Positions 14,681 to 21,753 of a stretch of DNA of 23,396 bases are shown here, piece after piece. A model generated the notes under the pieces. It ran no database searches, had not been told where the DNA came from, and saw only the letters and a list, made by a program, of their open reading frames with translations. This stretch comes from Stenotrophomonas raiganjensis (SeqCode) (GTDB taxonomy: Bacteria > Pseudomonadota > Gammaproteobacteria > Xanthomonadales > Xanthomonadaceae), in contig NZ_JAUTXR010000191.1 in the NCBI RefSeq assembly GCF_030658505.1, positions 1-23,396 on the forward strand. Direction: 5' to 3'. Numbering within the stretch: the stretch's first letter is position 1; each line of letters starts with the position of its first letter. Made by a program: the position numbers and the translations under genes.

Positions 14681-14925
14681 GGATGGTGCTGCTGGTGGGT
14701 CTGGCCCTGTTGTCAGGCCCGGTGCTGGCCGCACCGCCCGCGCCGCCATCGGCGTGGCTGGAGCGGCAGCAGGCAGCTGGTGCTGATGAAGCGAATGCTG
14801 CGGCGGTGTCCGTACCGAAAGCCAAGGAGCGCTGCCGGGTCACGAAGGAATGGAAGGTCGGCGAGACGGTGGTGCAGCACAGGGTCTGTGAGGATCCACC
14901 GAAGAAGCCCGCTGGAAAGGTGTAG
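14677..14925 (+). CDS. small secreted (periplasmic) protein of unknown function
   Basis: The 82-residue precursor has a clear Sec signal peptide (MRMVLLVGLALLSGPVLA, cleavage before APP) and an Ala/Pro-rich spacer. The short charged core contains two cysteines (ERCRVTKEW, HRVCEDPP) that could form a disulfide. I do not recognise the family. ATG at 14677 overlaps the stop of the preceding membrane protein (ATGA); a second in-frame ATG two codons later is possible. The TAG stop is supplied by the GTAG head of the SMAG repeat that follows. Confidence 0.75.
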   Translation: MRMVLLVGLALLSGPVLAAPPAPPSAWLERQQAAGADEANAAAVSVPKAKERCRVTKEWKVGETVVQHRVCEDPPKKPAGKV

Positions 14926-14945
14926 CGCCGAGCCCATGCTCGGCT
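14922..14945 (+). repeat. SMAG repeat whose head provides a stop codon
   Basis: GTAG (14922-14925) contains the TAG stop of the small secreted protein gene. The stem GCCGAGC/GCTCGGC with loop CCAT follows. It forms an inverted dimer with 14972-14995. Confidence 0.82.
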
Positions 14946-14971
14946 GTGCCTTCACGGACCGCCAAGTGCGC

Positions 14972-14995
14972 AGCCGAGCGTAGGCTCGGCTCTAC
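14972..14995 (-). repeat. SMAG-type stem-loop repeat (GTAG head)
   Basis: AGCCGAGC and GCTCGGCT pair perfectly around a GTAG loop. CTAC (14992-14995) is the minus-strand head. It is the partner of the element at 14922-14945. Confidence 0.85.
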
Positions 14996-15010
14996 ATGAA
15001 GAAGGGCAAC

Positions 15011-15042
15011 AAAAAACCCCGCCTTGGCGGGGGTTTCTGTTT
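15011..15042. terminator. bidirectional rho-independent terminator
   Basis: CCCCGCC (15017-15023) pairs with GGCGGGG (15026-15032). An A-run precedes it, which becomes a U-run after the stem for minus-strand transcripts, and GTTTCTGTTT follows it on the plus strand. It lies between convergent units and can end both the plus-strand small-protein operon and the minus-strand sucA-sucB-lpdA operon. Confidence 0.85.
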
Positions 15043-15050
15043 GCAGGCGC

Positions 15051-15075
15051 GTGCCGACCAACGGTCGGCACCTAC
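15051..15075 (-). repeat. SMAG-type stem-loop repeat (GTAG head)
   Basis: A perfect 9-bp stem (GTGCCGACC with GGTCGGCAC, loop AAC) is followed by CTAC at 15072-15075, the minus-strand GTAG head. It lies 11 nt beyond the lpdA stop codon, in the sense direction of that transcript. Confidence 0.82.
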
Positions 15076-15086
15076 CCGGATGCAGA

Positions 15087-16523
15087 TCAGTTCGCCTTGT
15101 GGATGGCGCGCTTGCTGACCGCCATCGCGGCGTCGTGGATCACTTCCGACAGCGACGGGTGAGCGTGGCAGATGCGGGCCAGATCATCGGCCGAGCCGCT
15201 GAACTCCATGGTCAGCACACCTTCGTGCACCAGCTCGGAGACGTTGGCACCGACCAGGTGCATGCCGAGGATGCGATCGGTTTCGGCATGGGCCAGGATC
15301 TTCACGAAGCCTGCCGGCTCGATCATCGCCACGGCACGGCCGTTGGCGGCGAACGGGAAGCTGCCGGCCTTGTACGGAATACCCTCGGCCTTCAGCTGGG
15401 CTTCGGTCTTGCCGACCCACGCCAGTTCCGGCTCGGTGTAGATGACCCACGGGATGGTGTCGAAGTTGACGTGGCCCGGCAGGCCGGCGATCAGCTCAGC
15501 CACCGCGATGCCTTCCTCGAAGCCCTTGTGCGCCAGCATCGGGCCGCGCACGCAGTCGCCGACCGCCCACACGCCGTTGACGCCGGTGTGGCAGTGCGCA
15601 TCGACTTCGATCTGGCCGCGCTCGTTGATCTTGACGCCGGTGCCTTCAGCCAGCAGGCCCTTGGTGGCGGCGCGACGGCCGACGGCCACCAGCAGCTTGT
15701 CCACGGTCAGGGTCTTTTCGCCTTCAGCGTCGGTGTAGGTGACGATGACTTCCTTCTTCTTGCCCTTGCCGGTGATCTCGGTCTTGGAGACCTTGGCATT
15801 GAGCTTGATGTCCAGGCCCTGCTTCTTGAACTCCTTGGCTGCGGCCTTGGCCACTTCGGCGTCGGCAGCGGCCAGGAACTCCGGCATGGCTTCCAGGATG
15901 GTGACTTCAGCGCCCAGGCGCTTCCACACGCTGCCCAGTTCCAGGCCGATCACGCCGGCGCCGATCACCGCCAGGCGGTTCGGCACTTCGGTGAAGTCCA
16001 GGCCGCCGACGTTGTCGACGATGGTCTCGCCGTCGAACTTGGCGAACGGCAGTTCGATCGAATCCGAACCGGCGGCGATGATGACGTTGGTGCCCTTCAG
16101 CTCGACGATGGAGCCGTCATGCTGGGTGACCTTGACCACGTTACCCGGCTGCAGTTCGCCGAAGCCGTAGTAGGCGGCAACCTTGTTGGCCTTGAACAGC
16201 ATGCCGATGCCGCCGGTGAACTGCTTGACGATCTTGTCCTTGCGGCCAACCATCGCTTCGACGTCGATCTTGGCATCCTTGAAGCTGATGCCGTGGTCGC
16301 CAAAGATGTGGCCCATGTTCCAGAACTGGCGCGAGGAATCCAGCAGCGCCTTGGACGGGATGCAGCCCACGCGCAGGCAGGTGCCGCCCAGGGCCGGCTT
16401 GCCGTCCTTGCCCAGCGCTGCGTCGATGCAGGCGGTCTTCAGGCCCAGCTGTGCCGCGCGGATGGCAGCGTGGTAACCGGCCGGGCCGGCACCGATGACG
16501 ACGACGTCGAATTGTTCAGCCAT
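15087..16523 (-). CDS. lpdA: dihydrolipoyl dehydrogenase (E3)
   Basis: The 478-residue flavoprotein re-oxidises the dihydrolipoyl arm of 2-oxoacid dehydrogenase complexes with NAD+. Visible features are the FAD-binding GAGPAG (11-16), the redox disulfide C49/C54 in GGTCLRVGCIPSK, the NAD-binding GAGVIGLELG, and the second FAD contact VWAVGDCVRGPMLAHKG. The catalytic C-terminal HAHPSLSE has the His-Glu pair at about H455 and E460. No N-terminal lipoyl domain is present, unlike the Lpd of some PDH clusters, which suits an OGDH-linked E3. ATG at 16523 has AAGGA about 8 nt upstream. It is the last gene of the sucA-sucB-lpdA operon. Confidence 0.97.
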   Translation of the reverse strand: MAEQFDVVVIGAGPAGYHAAIRAAQLGLKTACIDAALGKDGKPALGGTCLRVGCIPSKALLDSSRQFWNMGHIFGDHGISFKDAKIDVEAMVGRKDKIVKQFTGGIGMLFKANKVAAYYGFGELQPGNVVKVTQHDGSIVELKGTNVIIAAGSDSIELPFAKFDGETIVDNVGGLDFTEVPNRLAVIGAGVIGLELGSVWKRLGAEVTILEAMPEFLAAADAEVAKAAAKEFKKQGLDIKLNAKVSKTEITGKGKKKEVIVTYTDAEGEKTLTVDKLLVAVGRRAATKGLLAEGTGVKINERGQIEVDAHCHTGVNGVWAVGDCVRGPMLAHKGFEEGIAVAELIAGLPGHVNFDTIPWVIYTEPELAWVGKTEAQLKAEGIPYKAGSFPFAANGRAVAMIEPAGFVKILAHAETDRILGMHLVGANVSELVHEGVLTMEFSGSADDLARICHAHPSLSEVIHDAAMAVSKRAIHKAN

Positions 16524-16551
16524 TGAATTATTCCTTGATGCATTACCAGAA

Positions 16552-16575
16552 CCCCTCCGCGCAGGCGCGGAGGGG
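16552..16575 (-). other. intra-operon hairpin between sucB and lpdA
   Basis: CCCCTCCGCG (16552-16561) is perfectly complementary to CGCGGAGGGG (16566-16575), a 10-bp stem with a 4-nt loop. On the minus strand it is followed by TTCTGG, not a U-run, so it is more likely an mRNA-stabilising or attenuating hairpin than a full terminator. Confidence 0.6.
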
Positions 16576-16586
16576 CGGGAGGTTTC

Positions 16587-17789
16587 TTACAGGCCGAACA
16601 GCATGCGGCCCGGGTTTTCCAGCTGGTTCTTGATGTCCACCAGGAACTGCACCGAATCCTTGCCGTCGATGATGCGGTGGTCGTACGACAGCGCCAGGTA
16701 CATCATCGGCGCGATCACGACCTGGCCGTTCTGGGCGATCGGACGCTCCTTGATGGCGTGCATGCCCAGGATGGCGCTCTGCGGCGGGTTGATGATCGGG
16801 GTCGACAGCAGCGAACCGAAGGTGCCGCCGTTGGTCACGGTGAAGGTGCCGCCCTGCAGTTCGTCCAGGCCCAGCTTGCCGTCACGCGCCTTCTTGGCGT
16901 AGTCGGCGATGGTCTTTTCGATGTCGGCGAACGACATGCGCTCGACGTTGCGCAGGACCGGGGTGACCAGGCCCTTCTCGGTCGACACGGCGATCGAGAT
17001 GTCCGAGTAGCCGTGGTAGATGATGTCGTCGCCGTCGATCGAGGCGTTGACCAGCGGGAAGCGCTGCAGGGCATTGGCAGCGGCCTTCACGAAGAAGCTC
17101 ATGAAGCCCAGCTTGATGCCGTGTGCCTTGACGAACTCGTCCTGCAGCTCCTTGCGCGCCGCCGAGACCTTGGACAGGTCGACTTCGTTGAAGGTGGTCA
17201 GCATGGCGGTGGAGTTCTTCGACTCCATCAGGCGCTCGGCGATGCGCTTGCGGATGCGGGTCATCGGCACGCGTTCTTCCGGACGTGCGCCACCGGCCTT
17301 GCCGGCGCCGCCGTTGCGGGCGAAGTTGACGATGTCTTCCTTGGTCACCGCGCCGCGACGGCCGGTGCCGTCGACGTCGGCCGGGTTCACGCCTTCGGTG
17401 ATGGCGGTGAAGCGGGCGCCCGGCGGCAATGCATCGGCAGCCGACTTGGCAGCCGGGGCCGGAGCGGCGGCGGCGGCCGGGGCGGCGGCGGCCGGGGCAG
17501 CGGCAGCAGCCGGAGCGGCTTCAGCAGCCGGAGCCGGGGCAGCAGCGACGGCGCCTTCTTCGATGATCGCCACGACCTGGCTGGAGGTCACGGTCGAACC
17601 TTCGGCGAACTTGATTTCCTTGAGCACGCCGTCGACCGGCGACGGCACTTCCAGGACGACCTTGTCGGTTTCCAGGTCAAGCAGGTTTTCGTCGCGCTTG
17701 ACGGCGTCGCCCACCTTCTTGTGCCAGGTGGCGATGGTGCCGTCGGCGACGGATTCGGGCAGTACCGGGGCTTTGACTTCGGTGGCCAT
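16587..17789 (-). CDS. sucB: dihydrolipoyllysine succinyltransferase (E2 of 2-oxoglutarate dehydrogenase)
   Basis: The 400-residue protein has one N-terminal lipoyl domain with the lipoylated lysine at K43 ([11 protein letters not shown]). A long Ala/Pro swinging linker (about 80-115) comes next, then the peripheral-subunit-binding domain (about 120-150; [21 protein letters not shown]). The catalytic domain ends in [14 protein letters not shown], with active-site His371 and Asp375. It forms the core of the complex and transfers the succinyl group from lipoamide to CoA. A single lipoyl domain and DHRIIDG fit SucB, not the PDH E2. ATG at 17789 is preceded by AGGA about 10 nt upstream. It lies 40 nt after sucA. 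Confidence 0.97.
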   Translation of the reverse strand: MATEVKAPVLPESVADGTIATWHKKVGDAVKRDENLLDLETDKVVLEVPSPVDGVLKEIKFAEGSTVTSSQVVAIIEEGAVAAAPAPAAEAAPAAAAAPAAAAPAAAAAPAPAAKSAADALPPGARFTAITEGVNPADVDGTGRRGAVTKEDIVNFARNGGAGKAGGARPEERVPMTRIRKRIAERLMESKNSTAMLTTFNEVDLSKVSAARKELQDEFVKAHGIKLGFMSFFVKAAANALQRFPLVNASIDGDDIIYHGYSDISIAVSTEKGLVTPVLRNVERMSFADIEKTIADYAKKARDGKLGLDELQGGTFTVTNGGTFGSLLSTPIINPPQSAILGMHAIKERPIAQNGQVVIAPMMYLALSYDHRIIDGKDSVQFLVDIKNQLENPGRMLFGL

Positions 17790-17829
17790 TGCGGGAGCTT
17801 CCTGGTTTGTCTTCTAAATAGGGGGAGGA

Positions 17830-20661
17830 TTATTCAGCGAACGTGTCGTTGAACGGGTTGACCAGTGCGTCGGCGACCAGCTGCTGCTGTTCGCGGACGT
17901 GGTCAGCCATGTGACCGGCAGCCGGCGAAGCCGAACGTGCGCGACCGGCGTAGTGCAGGTTCTGGCCATCGGCCAGGCAGAACTGCAGGTGGTGGCGGAT
18001 CTGGTACCACGCACCCTGGTTCTGCGGTTCTTCCTGCGTCCACACCACGTCGGTGGCCTTGCCGTACTTCTTCAGTTCGGCAGCCAGCAGCGCACGCGGG
18101 AACGGATACAGCTGCTCCACGCGGATGATCGCCACGTCGTCCTGGCCACGCTTGGTCTGGTCTTCCAGCAGGTCGTAGTAGACCTTGCCCGAGCACAGCA
18201 CCACGCGCTTGACCTTCTTGGCATCCGCATTGGCGTCGCCGATCAGGTGCTGGAACTCGCCGTTGGCCAGTTCGTCCAGGGTCGACACGGCCAGCTTGTG
18301 GCGCAGCAACGACTTCGGCGACATCACCACCAGCGGCTTGCGGGTGGTCATGTGCAGCTGGCGGCGCAGCATGTGGAAGGCCTGTGCCGGGGTCGACGGC
18401 ACCACCACCAGCATGTTCTCCAGCGCACACAGCTGCAGGAAGCGCTCCAGGCGCGCCGAGCTGTGCTCAGGGCCTTGGCCTTCATAGCCATGCGGCAGCA
18501 GCAGGGTCAGGCCGGAAATGCGGCCCCACTTGGCTTCACCGGCGGCGATGAACTGGTCGATGACGACCTGGGCGCCGTTGGCGAAGTCGCCGAACTGGCC
18601 TTCCCAGATGCACAGCGTGTTCGGATCGGTGGTGGAGAAGCCGTACTCGTAGGCCATCACCGCTTCTTCGCTCAGCAGCGAATCGATGACGGTGGCCTTC
18701 TCCGGCGAATCCACCAGCTGCCGCAGCGGCATGTAGTAGTTGTCGGTCTTCTGGTCGTGCAGGATCGCATGGCGGTGGGTGAACGTACCGCGGCCCACGT
18801 CCTGGCCGACCAGGCGCAGTGCATGGCCTTCGTCGAGCAGGGTGGCGTAGGCCAGGTTCTCGGCAAAGCCCCAGTCGCCAGGGATCTCGCCGGCGGCCAT
18901 CTTGCGGCGGTCGTCGTAGACCTTGGCCACGCGCGAGTGCAGCTGCACTTCGTCGGGAATGGTGTTGATCAGCTTGGCCAGTTCGACCAGCTTGTTCTTC
19001 TCGACCTTGGTCGAGACCGGGTCGGACAGCTTGCCTTCCAGCAGCTTCGGCCAGTCGACGAACAGCGGGCTGCTCGGCGGGGTCTTCTCGACCTTGGCCA
19101 GTTCGGTGGTCACTTCACCGGCGTCCAGCTTCTCGCGGTAGGCATCGACCATCGCCTTGCCGGCGCCGGCGGCGATCACGCCCGCCTTTTCCAGCTGCTC
19201 GGCGTACATCTCGCGGGTGGTGGCGTGCTTGCGGATCACCTGGTACATCAGCGGCTGGGTGATCGCCGGTTCGTCGGCCTCGTTGTGGCCCCAGCGGCGG
19301 TAGCACATCAGGTCGATGACCACGTCCTTGGCGAACTTCTGGCGGAACTCGAAGGCCAGCTGCGCGGCGAACACGACGGCTTCCGGATCATCACCGTTCA
19401 CGTGCAGCACCGGGGCGGCGATCATCTTCGCCACGTCGGTGGCGTAGCGCGTGGAGCGCGTATCCAGCGGATTGGAGGTGGTGAAGCCGACCTGGTTGTT
19501 GACCACGATGTGCACGGTGCCGCCGACGGCGAAGCCGCGGGCCTGCGACATCTGGAACAGCTCCATGACCACGCCCTGGCCGGAGAAGGCCGCGTCGCCG
19601 TGGATCAGGATGGGCATGACCTGCTTGCGCGCGGTGTCCTTGCGGCGCTCCTGGCGCGAACGCACGGAACCGGCCACGACCGGGTCGGCGATTTCCAGGT
19701 GCGACGGGTTGAACGCCAGCGCCAGGTGCACCGGGCCGCCGTCGGTAGCGACGTCGGCGGAGAAGCCCATGTGGTACTTCACGTCACCGGCCGAGGCGTG
19801 CTCGTCGTGCTCGAACTTGCCTTCGAATTCGTCGAACAGCTTGCGCGGGTTCTTGCCCAGGGTGTTGACCAGCACGTTCAGGCGGCCGCGGTGGGCCATG
19901 CCGATCACCACGTCCTTGACGCCATCCTTGCCGGCGCTGCGGATGATGGTGTCCATCATCGGGATCAGCGAGTCGCCGCCTTCCAGCGAGAAGCGCTTCT
20001 GGCCGACGTACTTGGTGTGCAGGTAGCGCTCCAGGCCTTCAGCGGCGGTCAGGCGCTCCAGCGTGCGGCGCTGGGTGTCAGCGTCCAGCTGGTAGTTGCC
20101 ACCGGCCGCTTCCAGCTTCTTGTAGATCCACTGGCGCTGCTCGACCTCGGAGATGTGCATGAACTCCGCGCCGATCGAGCCGGTATAGGTCGCCTTCAGG
20201 CGTGCGAGCAGGTCGCGCAGCTTCATGCGCGGCTGGCCGCCGACGCCGCCGGTGCTGAACTCGCTGTTGAGATCGGCATCGGACAGGCTGTGGAACGGCA
20301 GGCCCAGGTCCGGGGTGTTGACCGGCGCGGCCAGGCCCAGCGGGTCCAGGCGGGCGTCCAGGTGGCCGCGCGAACGGTAGGCGGTGATCAGACGACCGAC
20401 ATTGCGCTCACGCTCGTCGCCCGCACCGTTGCCGGTGCCGGCCTTCAGCGCTTCCTTGGCCGCGTCCGCAATGTGGGAGATGACGGCCGAGTGCGGAATG
20501 TCGCCTGCTTCGCGGCCCTTGAAGCCGTCGAAGTAGGTCTTCCATTTGGGATCGACACTGTCCGGGGAGACCAGGTACTGCTCGTACAGGTCCTCGACAT
20601 AGGAGGCGTTGCCGCCGGCGAGCTGCGAAGATTGCGCAAACTGCTTCAGTTGATTGTCCAC
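17830..20661 (-). CDS. sucA: 2-oxoglutarate dehydrogenase E1 component
   Basis: The 943-residue size is normal for SucA (E. coli 933). Its N-terminal arm begins DNQLKQFAQSSQLAGGNASYVEDLYEQYL, typical of the E2-binding segment. The ThDP domain has GMAHRGRLNVL near 255 and GDAAFSGQGVV near 355, followed by VNNQVGFT. The C-terminal transketolase-like half has WEGQFGDFANGAQ and LLPHGYEGQGPEHSSARLERFLQ. It decarboxylates 2-oxoglutarate and succinylates the lipoyl arm of SucB in the TCA cycle. The start is GTG at 20661, with no clear Shine-Dalgarno sequence in front. It is chosen because the family N-terminus begins there. It is the first gene of the operon. Confidence 0.97.
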   Translation of the reverse strand: MDNQLKQFAQSSQLAGGNASYVEDLYEQYLVSPDSVDPKWKTYFDGFKGREAGDIPHSAVISHIADAAKEALKAGTGNGAGDERERNVGRLITAYRSRGHLDARLDPLGLAAPVNTPDLGLPFHSLSDADLNSEFSTGGVGGQPRMKLRDLLARLKATYTGSIGAEFMHISEVEQRQWIYKKLEAAGGNYQLDADTQRRTLERLTAAEGLERYLHTKYVGQKRFSLEGGDSLIPMMDTIIRSAGKDGVKDVVIGMAHRGRLNVLVNTLGKNPRKLFDEFEGKFEHDEHASAGDVKYHMGFSADVATDGGPVHLALAFNPSHLEIADPVVAGSVRSRQERRKDTARKQVMPILIHGDAAFSGQGVVMELFQMSQARGFAVGGTVHIVVNNQVGFTTSNPLDTRSTRYATDVAKMIAAPVLHVNGDDPEAVVFAAQLAFEFRQKFAKDVVIDLMCYRRWGHNEADEPAITQPLMYQVIRKHATTREMYAEQLEKAGVIAAGAGKAMVDAYREKLDAGEVTTELAKVEKTPPSSPLFVDWPKLLEGKLSDPVSTKVEKNKLVELAKLINTIPDEVQLHSRVAKVYDDRRKMAAGEIPGDWGFAENLAYATLLDEGHALRLVGQDVGRGTFTHRHAILHDQKTDNYYMPLRQLVDSPEKATVIDSLLSEEAVMAYEYGFSTTDPNTLCIWEGQFGDFANGAQVVIDQFIAAGEAKWGRISGLTLLLPHGYEGQGPEHSSARLERFLQLCALENMLVVVPSTPAQAFHMLRRQLHMTTRKPLVVMSPKSLLRHKLAVSTLDELANGEFQHLIGDANADAKKVKRVVLCSGKVYYDLLEDQTKRGQDDVAIIRVEQLYPFPRALLAAELKKYGKATDVVWTQEEPQNQGAWYQIRHHLQFCLADGQNLHYAGRARSASPAAGHMADHVREQQQLVADALVNPFNDTFAE

Positions 20662-20754
20662 GATGGAGGGTGTTGATTCGCTTTGTGGGGTATGGCTTCA
20701 GAAGGACCCGGCAGGAAGATGAATAGCCCTGCGCGGGCGCGTTCAAACAGCCAA

Positions 20755-20760
20755 ATTGTA
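20755..20760 (-). promoter_or_regulatory. candidate -10 element of the sucA operon
   Basis: On the minus strand TACAAT (5 of 6 to TATAAT) lies about 95 nt before the sucA start codon, in the 186-nt gap after the GNAT gene. No good -35 is seen 16-18 nt upstream, so the call is tentative. Confidence 0.35.
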
Positions 20761-20847
20761 CCCCCATCCGGACACGAAGGGGCACCACCACTGGCATCCG
20801 CAGTCCCCCGGTGCCGCTTCCAGACAGGTTGCGTCAGTAGCGCCCGC

Positions 20848-21744
20848 TCAGATGCCGAGCGCACGCAGTTCGCTGCAATCGCGCGAACGGTCCCAGACAC
20901 GCTGCAATTGCTGCTCGAACGGCTGCGAACGTGCCGGCAGCGCGATGCCGGCCTCGCCGTCGAGGCGGTGCCCGATCAGACGAAAGTAGAAGTCGCCCGC
21001 GTCGTTGAGCAGGCAGGCCGAGGCCAGGGCGCGGTCGACCGGATCGGCGACCTCGCGGAACTGGATCACGCTTGGCAGGCGCTGGGCCAAGGCCAGCAGC
21101 GGCGCACCAGCCGAGGCGATCGCGGCGGCATCGTGCACGATTACCCGCAGCTGCTTGTCGTGGCGGGCGGTGACGAAGCGACGCAGGGCGGCCTGCACCG
21201 GGGCGGCGTCGAGCAGGCCCGGGTCCAGCTGGTGGCTGTGCAGCCACAGCTGGCGACGGGCGCGGTGGACGATGGCGGTGGTGATCGCCACCGCCTGCTC
21301 GCGGCTGTCGATGGCATTGGCTGCGCCCAACCGGCGGCGCATCTGCTGGTGGCCGATGCCGGCCTCCTCGAACACCTCGCCCTCGGGCAGGAAGCCCTGG
21401 CGGGCATAGAAGTCACGGGCCGGTAGCTGCGCGTGCAGATGCAGTTCGGCCAGGCCGAGCCGGCGCCCGGCCTCGACCAGTGCTTCCAGCAGGGCCTCAC
21501 CGACCCCGTGGCTGCGATGGCTGGCCAGCACTGCCATGCGGCCGATGCGCCCATCCGGGGCCAGCCGGCCGGTGCCGACCGGCTGGCCGCTGTCATCCAG
21601 CGCCAGAACGTGGGCGCTGACCGGGTCCAGCGCATCGCGTTCCAGCTCGGCGGCGATGCCCTGTTCCTGCACGAATACGCGTTGGCGCACCTCGTGGATG
21701 GCAACGTGGGCGTCGGCGTGGCTGACCTGCTGGACCCGGATCAT
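20848..21744 (-). CDS. GNAT N-acetyltransferase with extra C-terminal domain
   Basis: The 298-residue protein has a GNAT domain in about the first 140 residues: VFVQEQGI, VGTGRLAPDGRIGRMAVLASHRSHGVGEALLEALV (acetyl-CoA loop HRSHGVGEAL) and DFYARQGFLPEGEVFEEAGIGH. The second half (about 150-298; LWLHSHQLDPGLLD, LRVIVHDAAAI, FYFRLIGHRLDGEAG) is a separate domain. It resembles the phospholipase-D-like fold segment that I associate with DUF7931 in Xanthomonadaceae, but no HKD motif is seen. The substrate is unknown. Its ATG at 21744 lies 9 nt after the stop of the RoxA-like gene, with no strong ribosome site, so translation is probably coupled to that gene. Confidence 0.85.
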   Translation of the reverse strand: MIRVQQVSHADAHVAIHEVRQRVFVQEQGIAAELERDALDPVSAHVLALDDSGQPVGTGRLAPDGRIGRMAVLASHRSHGVGEALLEALVEAGRRLGLAELHLHAQLPARDFYARQGFLPEGEVFEEAGIGHQQMRRRLGAANAIDSREQAVAITTAIVHRARRQLWLHSHQLDPGLLDAAPVQAALRRFVTARHDKQLRVIVHDAAAIASAGAPLLALAQRLPSVIQFREVADPVDRALASACLLNDAGDFYFRLIGHRLDGEAGIALPARSQPFEQQLQRVWDRSRDCSELRALGI

Positions 21745-21753
21745 GGTGTTGGC

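Noticed and set aside
15024..16526. A 500-codon plus-strand open frame antisense to lpdA
   Set aside because: It starts inside a terminator stem and has no domain; Lpd on the other strand is certain.
17899..20676. A 925-codon open frame on the plus strand, antisense to sucA
   Set aside because: It is a shadow of sucA. Composition is Val/Leu/Gln/His-rich without recognisable motifs, and SucA is unmistakable.
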